From assembly GCA_937958265.1 (NCBI GenBank), contig CALGNX010000010.1, forward strand, positions 114,755 through 178,754: a stretch of DNA of 64,000 nt, given 5' to 3'. This document shows, in pieces, positions 55,392 through 64,000 of this stretch (its first letter is position 1; the number at the start of each line of letters is the position of its first letter). Both the position numbers and the translations under genes were made by a program. Origin of the DNA: an uncultured Algibacter sp. Lineage in GTDB: Bacteria; Bacteroidota; Bacteroidia; Flavobacteriales; Flavobacteriaceae. The notes below the pieces were generated by a model, which was given only the letters and a program-made list of their open reading frames with translations, had not been told where the DNA came from and made no database searches.

Positions 55392-56026
55392 AAACCTTAT
55401 TTTAAATTGTTATAAACTTGATTAGCTCCTAGTACAAGTCTGTATAATGTATTTATTTTCTTTACCCTTTACTTTTAACGTAATTGAAAATTATATTTTT
55501 ACTCACTTAAAGTTTTTGTCTTTTCCTTTACCTGCTCAATAAATTCATTCATTTCGTTTAAATTTTATTTACATTTATTAAGTTGTTTACTATTCAACTA
55601 GTATTGTTAAACCTCGCTTTTAAGGTGTTTGCAAATATTTATTTTTCCTCAGATTATAATACCGCTATAATAGCTTTTCTATTTTAAAGTAATTATCATT
55701 TTTTACTGTATCAGCTTGTCCTTATTCAGAAATTATTTTTTCACGAACTTAGAGAAGCATAATATAAAGTTGCAATAAATAAAACAATTAATTTTAACAA
55801 CTTAGTATATAACGCTTTTCACCTAACATATATTTAGACACTAAATTATAGAGAAGTCACGTTTTTTTATGTTTGAATTTAAAAATTAAAAAGTTACGTC
55901 TATTTGAAAGTTATTTTAATACCAAGATATGTTTAATAAAAGGCTATACCTTAAAATATTGGTACCAACATTAAAAAAACAATGTATAGTCTAACTTAGC
56001 AAAACTATAGTACCGTGTTAAAAAAG
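55392..56026. other. intergenic region, 635 bp
   Basis: No gene is recognised; it is AT-rich. A 17-codon frame (55499-55552, minus) is too short to support. At 55917-55967 it holds a short palindromic element related to the longer one at 57856. Confidence 0.55.
55917..55967. repeat. short palindromic element, degenerate copy
   Basis: TAATACCAAGATATG at the left and ATTGGTA at the right. The left part resembles the reverse-strand end of the element at 57856-58017 (TAATACCAAATATG, followed in both by TTxAA...AGGCTA), so it looks like an internally deleted relative. Confidence 0.5.
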
Positions 56027-57796
56027 TTAAATAATCTCCATTTTTTTTAGTAAAAAAGAAGCATTCATATTCTTACAAATTCCTGTTTTTAAAGTATAAT
56101 CGAAATGAAGTTCATCATTTACAATTTCTGCATCAAAATAATAGTTTTTTACCTGTTGTAAAGCATTTGATATTTCACATAAACTTAAATCGTGTGTAGC
56201 TATTATGCCTGTAGCTTTGGAGGCTACCAATTTCTCAACAAACTTTCTTGAACCAATAGCTTTGTCTGTGCTATTAGTTCCTTTTAAAATTTCATCTAGA
56301 ATAATAAAATATGATTCTTTTTGTATGGCATTAACAATATACTTAAGGCGCGTTAATTCTGAAAAAAAGTACGAACTATCATCGGTTAGCGAGTCGGTGG
56401 TACGCATACTTGTAATTAGCTTAACCGGCGAATAAATACTAGTTTTAGCACAAATTGGCAACCCGACATTAGCCATAACAATATGTAGGGAAACGGTTCG
56501 TAAAAACGTACTTTTCCCTGCCATATTTGCGCCTGTAATTATAAAAAACTGTTCGTTATCTATAAACAAATTACTTGTTACTCGTTTTTCTTTACTTAAT
56601 AAAGGATGCCCCAAACCTTCCGCCTTTATAATGGCACCATTGTTTACTATTTTTGGAAACGTAAAACTGGGTTGATTGTAAGCGTAATTACCAAGTGTGT
56701 TGTAGGCATCAAAAAATGCAACAACCTCAAACCAATCGCTTGCTTTAGTACGGTAAGCATCAATCCAGCGCTCTATTTTGTAACTATTCTTTATATTAGT
56801 TAAAAAATAGCCGTTACCAAAAATAGCACCAATAAGGTTATTTCGGTTATCAAGCGCATCTAAAGACTTTGAAAATGAGGTAAAAATAGTGGAAGCCTGC
56901 TGGTCTCCAGATTGGATTAATTTTTGCTTTTCCACCAATAATGAGGATGTAAACGTTTCTTTTTCAATTAAATCTAGTAACGCCGCGTACTGCCTAAATG
57001 TGTCTCGCAATTTACTAGAGTTCGAGGCCAAATTATTTATTTTTTTAACATAGAAACCCGTTACGCCTAATCCTACAAACAGCCAATACCCAATTAGAGC
57101 CTGATTACTTACAAGCCCTAAAACAGTTACTAAAAATAATATTATTGTCATTACACTAAATACCAAAGGAAACCATGCCATAACTTTGGGTAAAAATATG
57201 TTATGCTGCTTTAACCAATTTACAATATGCTTTGCAGGTGTTTCAACATGTATTAATTTAGCGTTAGCCGAATAATGTTGCCGCCATTCAATTTTAGCAC
57301 CTAGCTCTTTAATAGCGTTTTGCCGTTTTTCAATATCATGTACATTATTAGCTTTAAGCACATGAGCTAGTAAACCTGTCCCTTCGTTTATTGAGGTTCG
57401 GTTTATACACTGAAAAAAAGAACCATGGCCAAATAAATCTATATCCAAACTATAAAAATGATTTGGGTCTTGAAACTCTAAGCCTGTATCTCTGTCATGA
57501 AAATCGCCATTTACTATTTTAATTTCCTCTTCATTAATAGTAACTAAGGCCTTATTGAAATCGCGTTGCCTTTTAATTGCTGTATGCTTGGATAGTAAAT
57601 AAAGAAATATTACCAAGCCTAATATGGCTAAAGAAACTGCAATTGGCCAATTTCCGAAAAAGAAATAAATGCAAAACCCGGCTAATACAAAAACAAATAA
57701 ACGCAGCACACTTAAAGTAGCCATTTGTTTATAAAGATGCTTAACAGAAGTTTTATATTTATTTAAGTGCGTATGGTAATATTTAAAATGATCCAT
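56027..57796 (-). CDS. membrane-anchored MutS-like ATPase
   Basis: A 589-residue protein. Two pairs of membrane helices lie at ~28-68 and ~205-250; the C-terminal ~200 residues carry the MutS core ATPase: TGANMAGKSTFLRTV (Walker A), RTTDSLTDDSSYF and FIILDEILKGTNSTDKAI (Walker B) and GIIATHDLSL. There is no mismatch-binding domain I. This branch is distinct from MutS1/MutS2 and common in Bacteroidota; function unknown. It stands alone between two palindromic elements. Confidence 0.9.
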   Translation of the reverse strand: MDHFKYYHTHLNKYKTSVKHLYKQMATLSVLRLFVFVLAGFCIYFFFGNWPIAVSLAILGLVIFLYLLSKHTAIKRQRDFNKALVTINEEEIKIVNGDFHDRDTGLEFQDPNHFYSLDIDLFGHGSFFQCINRTSINEGTGLLAHVLKANNVHDIEKRQNAIKELGAKIEWRQHYSANAKLIHVETPAKHIVNWLKQHNIFLPKVMAWFPLVFSVMTIILFLVTVLGLVSNQALIGYWLFVGLGVTGFYVKKINNLASNSSKLRDTFRQYAALLDLIEKETFTSSLLVEKQKLIQSGDQQASTIFTSFSKSLDALDNRNNLIGAIFGNGYFLTNIKNSYKIERWIDAYRTKASDWFEVVAFFDAYNTLGNYAYNQPSFTFPKIVNNGAIIKAEGLGHPLLSKEKRVTSNLFIDNEQFFIITGANMAGKSTFLRTVSLHIVMANVGLPICAKTSIYSPVKLITSMRTTDSLTDDSSYFFSELTRLKYIVNAIQKESYFIILDEILKGTNSTDKAIGSRKFVEKLVASKATGIIATHDLSLCEISNALQQVKNYYFDAEIVNDELHFDYTLKTGICKNMNASFLLKKMEII

Positions 57797-57855
57797 TTAA
57801 TGTTTTAAAATTACATTGTTATGTTCTTATCAATTTTGAGTTTTTCATTTATATT

Positions 57856-58017
57856 ATACCAATTAAAATATAAAAGAAGGCTAATAATGCGTTTCTATCG
57901 CACCTCTATTTCAAAATAAAATAAAATCGTAGCTAAGGCTATGCTTTTATTTTATTTCTCATGTGGCACGATATAATTTAAGTTCTTTAGCCTAATTTTA
58001 AATCATATTTGGTATTA
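57856..58017. repeat. 162-bp imperfect palindromic (MITE-like) element
   Basis: Ends are ATACCAA and TTGGTAT. The halves match as an imperfect inverted repeat (AGGCTAA / TTAGCCT, ATCG..CAC / GTG..CGAT, AAATAAAATAAAA / TTTTATTTTATTT), with CGTAGCTAAGGCTATG at the centre. No ORF inside. A related short copy is at 55917. Confidence 0.75.
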
Positions 58018-58090
58018 ACAGAAAAACACTTTTTAAAGCTAAGCCAAAATTACAAATTGGTGTGTTATTATTTAAAGTAAAGCACTAAAA

Positions 58091-58118
58091 AAAGCTCTAA
58101 ATTAATTTAGAGCTTTTA
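58091..58118 (-). terminator. 28-bp perfect palindrome, terminator of zinc peptidase gene
   Basis: AAAAGCTCTAAATT followed by its exact complement, 22 bp past the stop codon. Functions as a terminator on either strand. Confidence 0.8.
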
Positions 58119-58140
58119 TACTAAAAACATAATATACTTA

Positions 58141-58839
58141 TTAATCGCGACCTCCAAAAACTTGAAGTGCCCAATATAACAACGAAGCTACAGCCCCCAG
58201 CGCAGCCACAAGGTATGTTCTGGCAGCCCATTTAAGTGCATCTTCAGAGCCTTTATATTCTTCTGGCGTAACAATATTTTTATTTTTCAACCATGCTAAA
58301 GCACGGTTACTAGCATCGTACTCAACGGGTAAAGTAACCACGCTAAACAAAGCTGCAAAGCCCATCATTACAAGTCCTGCTACGGCTACGTAAAAACCTA
58401 AACCACCAATAGCATTGGTTGCCATTAGGGCTATACCCCCAAATACAACCCATTGAGACATACTAGAGGTAACACTAACTACAGGTACTAATTTGGAACG
58501 CATGGTTAACCATTGGTATGCCTCTGCGTGCTGAACCGCGTGCCCACATTCGTGCGCGGAAACCGCTGCAGCTGCTGCATTACGTTGGTTATAAACCGAC
58601 TCACTTAAATTAACAGTTTTATTTCTAGGGTCGTAATGATCTGTTAATTGACCTGGTGTGGAAATAACCTCAACATCTCGAATACCATGATCTGCCAACA
58701 TTTTTTCGGCAATTTCTGCACCAGTCATACCGTTTCGTAATTGCACTTCTGAATATTTTTTAAACTTACGCTTAAGTGTACTACTCACCAACCAACTAGC
58801 CAAAGTAATGGCTCCAATTAATATATAATATCCAAACAT
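58141..58839 (-). CDS. YugP-like neutral zinc metallopeptidase
   Basis: A 232-residue membrane peptidase: an N-terminal helix (~3-22), MTGAEIAEKMLADHGI, the DHYDPRNKTVNLSE substrate region, the zinc motif SAHECGHAVQHAEAY (HExxH), and two or three C-terminal helices. PF04298-type family, of unclear substrate. Start ATG at 58839. Confidence 0.92.
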   Translation of the reverse strand: MFGYYILIGAITLASWLVSSTLKRKFKKYSEVQLRNGMTGAEIAEKMLADHGIRDVEVISTPGQLTDHYDPRNKTVNLSESVYNQRNAAAAAVSAHECGHAVQHAEAYQWLTMRSKLVPVVSVTSSMSQWVVFGGIALMATNAIGGLGFYVAVAGLVMMGFAALFSVVTLPVEYDASNRALAWLKNKNIVTPEEYKGSEDALKWAARTYLVAALGAVASLLYWALQVFGGRD

Positions 58840-58946
58840 TGTTTTTTAATTTTAAATTATAATTAAAGATAATAAAAATAAAGCCAATTTACTAAACTGA
58901 ATATTTGACAGCCCCTATTTTTTTTTAAAAAAATTAAACAAAAAAA

Positions 58947-58983
58947 AACGCCTAGATGCTCTACCATAAGATATCTAGACGTT
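58947..58983 (-). terminator. terminator of ald
   Basis: Stem AACGCCTAGAT / ATCTAGACGTT with one mismatch and a T-rich tail on the minus strand, 22 bp past the ald stop codon. Confidence 0.7.
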
Positions 58984-59005
58984 ATAAATTTGGTGAAAAA
59001 TAAAA

Positions 59006-60100
59006 TTATGTTAATTTGATATTAAAAGCTTCAGCAATTTCTTTATACACAATATTACCCTTTACAATATTTAAGCCTTTAGCTAATGAAGCATTTGTAT
59101 GACAAGCTTTTTCCCAACCCTCGTTTGCTAATTTAATAACATAAGGCAAAGTTACATTGGTAAGTGCCACTGTAGATGTGTATGGCACAGCTCCCGGCAT
59201 ATTAGCTACACAATAATGCACAACATCGTCAATAATATAGGTTGGATCTTGATGGGTTGTTGCCCTGGTAGTTTCAAAACAACCGCCTTGGTCCACGGCT
59301 ACATCTACAATAACTGTACCTGGGCGCATTTCCTTTAGCATGTCTCTTGTTATTAACTTTGGAGCTTTTGCCCCTTTTAAAAGTACACCACCAATAATTA
59401 AGTCCGATTCTTTTATACGCCTGCGTATATTATATTCATTTGAAAACTCGGTTACTACATGGCTTGGCATGACATCATTCACATATCGCAATTGTTTCAT
59501 GTTCACATCCATAATAGTTACATTGGCGCCTAAGCCTGAAGCCATTTTAGCAGCTTGCACCCCAACAACGCCTGCACCCAAAACCAGTACTTTTCCAGGG
59601 CGTACACCAGGCACACCTCCTAATAAAATACCGCGACCACGAACTGGTTTTTCTAAATATTTTGCACCTTGCTGAATAGACATCCTGCCTGCTACCTCAG
59701 ACATTGGTATCAATAAAGGTAACGTACCATCTTCATCTTCGACCGTTTCGTAAGCAATACAAACAGATTTACTATCTACCATGGCTTTGGTTAAAACCTC
59801 ACTAGAAGCAAAATGGAAATACGTAAAAACAACTTGGTTAGGTGTAATTAAACTATACTCTTCGGCAATTGGTTCTTTTACTTTCACAATCATATCACTA
59901 GAGGCATAAACCGCTGCTATAGTATCTAATATAATCGCTCCCGCTTCTTTATAATCTTTATCAAAAAAACCACTTCCAAAACCAGCTTGAGTTTGCACAT
60001 AAACCGTATGCTCTCTTTTTACAAGCTCATAAACACCAGCAGGTGTCATACCTACTCTACTCTCATTGTTTTTAATCTCCTTTGGAACACCAATTTTCAT
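59006..60100 (-). CDS. ald: alanine dehydrogenase
   Basis: A 364-residue alanine dehydrogenase / AlaDH-PNT family enzyme: MKIGVPKEIKNNESRVGMTP, the substrate-site KVKEPIAEEY, the NAD-binding VLVLGAGVVGVQAAKMA and IVDVAVDQGGCFETT. It interconverts alanine and pyruvate with NAD(H). Length fits (~365-370). Confidence 0.95.
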   Translation of the reverse strand: MKIGVPKEIKNNESRVGMTPAGVYELVKREHTVYVQTQAGFGSGFFDKDYKEAGAIILDTIAAVYASSDMIVKVKEPIAEEYSLITPNQVVFTYFHFASSEVLTKAMVDSKSVCIAYETVEDEDGTLPLLIPMSEVAGRMSIQQGAKYLEKPVRGRGILLGGVPGVRPGKVLVLGAGVVGVQAAKMASGLGANVTIMDVNMKQLRYVNDVMPSHVVTEFSNEYNIRRRIKESDLIIGGVLLKGAKAPKLITRDMLKEMRPGTVIVDVAVDQGGCFETTRATTHQDPTYIIDDVVHYCVANMPGAVPYTSTVALTNVTLPYVIKLANEGWEKACHTNASLAKGLNIVKGNIVYKEIAEAFNIKLT

Positions 60101-60263
60101 AACACTTATTTAAAATTTATTTATTGCACAAATTACAAGGAAAATATCAAAAATTGATTCCGAAACATGAAACTGATATATTTTTATTAATTTCTAAAAA
60201 ACCGTAATAGTATATTATTAAATAAAAAAAATATGTTTAACCAAAACAAATAAAACTAAAGCG

Positions 60264-60530
60264 TCATTTTTTTTTACGGTATTTTAATTTGAAATAAATT
60301 AATAAGATTGAAGAAATTATAGTAAGCCCATTAGCCACAATCATAGACGGGCTGTGTTTTAAAAACCCATAAACCAACCAAGCTAATATACCAACAAAAA
60401 ACATAAACAACATAGGTAAAGACAATGCAGAAACATCTTTAGTCTTCCATGTTTGATATACCTGGGGTAAAAATGCAGCAGTGGTTAAAAACGCTGCACA
60501 AAAACCTATAAATTCCACATAATTTACCAT
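60264..60530 (-). CDS. SemiSWEET sugar transporter
   Basis: An 88-residue protein with three membrane helices and the PQ-loop motif LPQVYQTWKTKDVSALS. SemiSWEETs are the smallest sugar transporters and dimerise. ATG at 60530 is chosen; the frame opens only three codons earlier at a TTG. It begins 9 bp after the decayed gene upstream. Confidence 0.9.
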   Translation of the reverse strand: MVNYVEFIGFCAAFLTTAAFLPQVYQTWKTKDVSALSLPMLFMFFVGILAWLVYGFLKHSPSMIVANGLTIISSILLIYFKLKYRKKK

Positions 60531-60539
60531 ATACAACAA

Positions 60540-60927
60540 CTAATAAAAATAATCATTTAACTGCGCCATTAAAGAAGACCTTCTCGGGAAGTTTTCTTTA
60601 AGATATACTACTGTATCATTAATATCTACACCTAGTTTTTTAAACTTTATTAATGTTTGGCAAACTTCTTTATAATAGTTCTTACTCTTAAGCACATCGA
60701 TAAAATTGAGTATTTTAACTTATAAAAGTTCTTTAATTTCTAACGTATATGCTGGCAGCAAACATTCAATATACTTTTCATTAAAATATAAACGATTACT
60801 GCCATAAAAAGCATAATTAGTTTTAGAAATTACTTTATAAAAATTGATTCTTTTCCCAATAAAATAAATCATTTTTTAAAGCCGAAGCAATAAATTTATC
60901 TTCTAGTTTATTTATTTCAATATTCAC
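60540..60927 (-). pseudogene. decayed gene between leuS and SemiSWEET
   Basis: On the minus strand a GTG at 60927 opens VNIEINKLEDKFIASALKND and stops near YWEKNQFL. After a frameshift (~60835) another frame carries NYAFYGSNRLYFNEKYIECL, then an internal TAA (60720-60722) and continues to the TAG at 60540-60542 as KSKNYYKEVCQTLIKFKKLG and LKENFPRRSSLMAQLNDYFY. The continuous helical C-terminus across a stop and a shift shows a degraded gene of ~128 residues. Family not identified. Confidence 0.6.
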
Positions 60928-63900
60928 CTAACCTACAATATTTACTATTTTACCTGGTACAACAATTATTTTTTTAGGCGTTCTACCTGCTAATTGTTCT
61001 TGTGTTTTTTCGTGAGCCATTACTGCTTTTTCAATAGCATCCTTACTCATATCCATTGGCAACTCCATAGTAAATCGCATTTTACCATTAAAAGAAATAG
61101 GATAATTTTTACTACGCTCTACTAAGTGGCTACCATCAAATTTTGGAAAATCAACGGTTGAAATTGATTCCTTGTGCCCTAACTTACTCCATAATTCCTC
61201 GGCAATATGTGGTGCATAAGGTGAAATTAAAACCAATAACGGTTCTAAAACATCTTTACTTGTACACTTCTGACTTGTTAACTCGTTACAAGCAATCATA
61301 AAAGTTGAAACAGAAGTATTGAAAGAAAAATTCTCAATATCCTCTTGTACCTTTTTAATGGTTTTATGTAGCGTTTTTAAATGATCTTGAGTTGGAGCAG
61401 CATTGGTAACTTTTAATCCATTATCATCCACATACAATTTCCACAGTTTTTTAAGGAATCCGTGCACCCCTGTAATACCTGCGGTATTCCAAGGTTTGTA
61501 TTGCTCTAAAGGTCCTAAAAACATTTCGTATAAACGTAGACTATCTGCTCCGTAGTCTGAAACAATATGGTCTGGATTAACTACGTTATACTTGGATTTA
61601 GACATTTTTTCAACCTCTCTACTTACTTTATAAACGTCGTTATCGCTAATAATTATTTGCCCTTTTTCTCCTAAAAAAATAGCTTCTTTATAATCATCTC
61701 CAAATTCCGCATCTTGCTTTAAACCATCAATATCTAATTCATCTGAAGCATTAACGTACTCAACCTTAACGTGAATGGGATTTAAATTAAATTCAGGTTC
61801 ATTTAAAAAACCTTCTTTAACGTTGCTTTCTATTAACTTAATAATTTGAAAATCTATTTCTGTATGTTCAAAAGTTTTAGCGTCATAAATATCTTTTCTT
61901 TTAGACACAGATGATTTCAAATAAACAGCTTTACTAACAAAGATCGGTTTAGAAAGCGGAACGATGTGCTTTTCACCATTAACCATGTAATACGAACTAA
62001 CCTCGTAAGCAAAAGCACTAGTACCTAAAATCATCCCCTGGTTAATCAATTTTTTCGCAAACTCATCGACAGGTACAACACCTTTATCAAACAAGAATTT
62101 TTGCCAAAACCGGGCGTATAAAAGATGCCCTGTAGCATGTTCGCTCCCGCCAATATACAAATCGACATCTTGCCAATAATCCAAGGCTCCTTTCGAAGCT
62201 ATTTCATTTTGGTTATCTGGATCCATATACCGGTTAAAATAAAACGAACTCCCCGCCCAACCTGGCATAGTATTCAATTCTAAAGGATGTATAGTTGTGT
62301 TGTTTATTTTACTGTTAGCAACAACTGTATTTGTTTCGGTATCCCAGGCCCAAACGGTAGCATTTCCTAAAGGTGGCTCGCCGGTTTCGGTAGGTAAATA
62401 TTTCTCTACTTCGGGTAATTTTATTGGCAAATATGCACCATCAATCATTTGTGGCATACCATTTACATAGTACACAGGAAATGGTTCGCCCCAATAACGC
62501 TGGCGGCTAAATACGGCATCGCGTAAACGGTAATTGGTTTTTCCTTCGCCGTGCCCAATTTGCTCTAATTCGAAAATAGCGCGTTTGGTTGCTTTTTTGT
62601 AGTTCATCCCGTTAAGAAAATCACTATTAGCAATTATGGTTTTATCTTTATCGCTAAAGGCTTCTTCCGAAATATCGGCACCTTCAAAAATATTAATTAT
62701 TGGTATATTAAAATGTTTCGCAAACGCATAATCGCGTTGGTCTCCGCATGGCACAGACATTACAGCACCTGTACCGTAACCCGCTAAAACATAATCGCCA
62801 ATCCACACTGGCACAGGCTCTTTAGTAAATGGATGCTCGACATAAGCCCCTGTAAATGCTCCAGAAATGGTTTTAACATCGGCCATTCTATCGCGCTCAC
62901 TACGTTTCGCTGTTGCTAAAACATATGCTTCTACTTCGGTCTTTTGCGCTGCTGTTGTTATTTGCGAAACCAATTCATGCTCTGGCGCTAAAGTCATAAA
63001 TGAGACTCCAAAGATAGTATCTGGTCTGGTTGTAAAAATATCGATTCCTTTTTCAAAATTTTCACCTTCGGCTAAAATTTTAAAAGAAACGGAGGCACCA
63101 ACCGATTTACCAATCCAATTACGTTGGCTTTCCTTTAAAGAATCTGTCCAATCAATAGTTTCCAAGCCTTGAAGCAAACGTTCTGCGTAAGCGGAAATAC
63201 GCATACTCCATTGTGTCATTTTTTTGCGTAATACTGGATGACCACCACGCTCGGAAACACCATTTACTATTTCGTCATTCGCCAAAACCGTTCCTAATGC
63301 AGGACACCAATTCACTTCAGTTTCAGCCAAATATGTTAAACGGTATTTTAATAAAATTTTTTGTTGCTGCTTACTAGTGTAAGATTTCCATTCTTCAGCT
63401 GAAAACAACTCAATATTAGCATCGCAAACGGCATTCACTTTGTTGTTGCCTTCAACAGAAAAAAGTGTTTCTAAAACCGAAATATCCTCTGCTTTATTAG
63501 TAGCGATGTTAAACCAAGAATTAAATAATTGGATAAAAATCCATTGTGTCCATTTATAATAACTAGAATCGGAAGTTCTTACTTCCCTAGACCAATCAAA
63601 AGAAAATCCTATTTGATCTAACTGGCGGCGGTATGTTTTTATATTATTTTCTGTAGTGACCGCAGGATGCTGGCCGGTTTGTATGGCATACTGCTCTGCT
63701 GGTAACCCAAAGGAATCGTACCCTTGCGGATGCAACACATTAAACCCTTGATGACGCTTGTAACGCGCATAAATATCAGACGCTATATAACCTAACGGAT
63801 GCCCAACATGTAAACCAGCACCACTTGGGTAAGGAAACATATCCAAAACATAATATTTGGGTTTATCGCTATTATTTACAGCCTTAAATGTTTGGTTTTC

Positions 63901-63951
63901 TGACCAGTATTTTTGCCACTTTTGTTCGATTTTATTGAAATCGTAATTCAT
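60928..63951 (-). CDS. leuS: leucyl-tRNA synthetase
   Basis: A 1007-residue class I synthetase, somewhat longer than the bacterial norm (~860-950) because of insertions in the editing and leucine-specific regions. Motifs: PYPSGAGLHVGHPLGYIASD (HIGH type), GYDSFGLPAEQYAIQTG, the editing-domain TTRPDTIFGVSFM, GSEHATGHLLYARFW, and EKMSKSKYNVVNPD (KMSKS), with the C-terminal anticodon-binding and tail region. Start ATG at 63951. Confidence 0.98.
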   Translation of the reverse strand: MNYDFNKIEQKWQKYWSENQTFKAVNNSDKPKYYVLDMFPYPSGAGLHVGHPLGYIASDIYARYKRHQGFNVLHPQGYDSFGLPAEQYAIQTGQHPAVTTENNIKTYRRQLDQIGFSFDWSREVRTSDSSYYKWTQWIFIQLFNSWFNIATNKAEDISVLETLFSVEGNNKVNAVCDANIELFSAEEWKSYTSKQQQKILLKYRLTYLAETEVNWCPALGTVLANDEIVNGVSERGGHPVLRKKMTQWSMRISAYAERLLQGLETIDWTDSLKESQRNWIGKSVGASVSFKILAEGENFEKGIDIFTTRPDTIFGVSFMTLAPEHELVSQITTAAQKTEVEAYVLATAKRSERDRMADVKTISGAFTGAYVEHPFTKEPVPVWIGDYVLAGYGTGAVMSVPCGDQRDYAFAKHFNIPIINIFEGADISEEAFSDKDKTIIANSDFLNGMNYKKATKRAIFELEQIGHGEGKTNYRLRDAVFSRQRYWGEPFPVYYVNGMPQMIDGAYLPIKLPEVEKYLPTETGEPPLGNATVWAWDTETNTVVANSKINNTTIHPLELNTMPGWAGSSFYFNRYMDPDNQNEIASKGALDYWQDVDLYIGGSEHATGHLLYARFWQKFLFDKGVVPVDEFAKKLINQGMILGTSAFAYEVSSYYMVNGEKHIVPLSKPIFVSKAVYLKSSVSKRKDIYDAKTFEHTEIDFQIIKLIESNVKEGFLNEPEFNLNPIHVKVEYVNASDELDIDGLKQDAEFGDDYKEAIFLGEKGQIIISDNDVYKVSREVEKMSKSKYNVVNPDHIVSDYGADSLRLYEMFLGPLEQYKPWNTAGITGVHGFLKKLWKLYVDDNGLKVTNAAPTQDHLKTLHKTIKKVQEDIENFSFNTSVSTFMIACNELTSQKCTSKDVLEPLLVLISPYAPHIAEELWSKLGHKESISTVDFPKFDGSHLVERSKNYPISFNGKMRFTMELPMDMSKDAIEKAVMAHEKTQEQLAGRTPKKIIVVPGKIVNIVG

Positions 63952-64000
63952 CCTTTATAATATATTTTCGAGTTACTGCTAACTTTTATACTAATAGTTG

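Noticed and set aside
55499..55552. 17-codon minus-strand frame (MNEFIEQVKEKTKTLSE)
   Set aside because: Looks protein-like but is too short and lacks a clear ribosome-binding site or terminator; could be a fragment of a lost gene.

Overview
The window is a typical chromosomal stretch from a member of the Flavobacteriaceae (Bacteroidota). The evidence is low GC, Bacteroidota-type promoters (TAnnTTTG -7 boxes), lipoproteins with short lipoboxes, DUF4230/DUF4271/DUF4296 genes, a TonB-type CarboxypepD_reg beta-barrel protein, LuxE-like and SemiSWEET genes, and a DNA polymerase III alpha subunit with an N-terminal proofreading exonuclease. No genus is claimed. Most of the window is housekeeping; no phage, CRISPR array, insertion sequence or transposase is visible.

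Layout. 1-9.1 kb: a secreted esterase cut by the left edge, then a leftward run (porin-like protein, ruvC, hemW, a cyclase, a DUF4230 protein, a YjbR-like protein, a PhnA-like protein), then a rightward flippase-like plus glycosyltransferase pair. 9.2-16.4 kb: a LacI-type regulator diverging from an outer-membrane TonB-type barrel, then a TPR hybrid histidine kinase. 16.5-21.6 kb (leftward): DUF1853, a phosphoesterase, trmN6, rimM, rpsP and a lactonase-like lipoprotein. 21.8-31.4 kb (rightward): a decayed DUF2383 gene, dnaE, trxA, clpP, a DUF58 gene, tRNA-Asp, a palindrome-rich gap and two poorly characterised genes. 31.8-36.7 kb: ferredoxin, nfu, mrp, an outer-membrane protein, an alkyltransferase-like gene, a lysE-type gene and trmB. 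36.8-46.7 kb: a glycosyltransferase, a PhoR/PhoB-like pair, a LuxE-like protein, a YHS protein, tyrS, an epimerase, DUF4296, a dihydroorotase and a polyprenol-mannose synthase-like gene. 47-54.3 kb: DUF4271, hemD, DUF423, glyS, comF, an Ig-like lipoprotein and a nitrilase. 54.5-64 kb: a repetitive coiled-coil protein, a membrane MutS-like ATPase, a zinc peptidase, alanine dehydrogenase, SemiSWEET, a decayed gene and leuS.

Non-genic signals are the less ordinary part. There are three copies of a roughly 90-bp dispersed repeat with complementary ends (one supplies a false upstream start for the glycosyltransferase at 36.8 kb), two relatives of a second palindromic family flanking the MutS-like gene, two pseudogenes outside conventional ORF calls, a nested palindromic region after tRNA-Asp, and a hemW gene whose radical-SAM cysteines lie upstream of its first ATG and whose best start is ATT. 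No convincing wholly new multi-gene system was found; the best candidates for unknown biology are the two genes at 29.7-31.4 kb and the repeat families.
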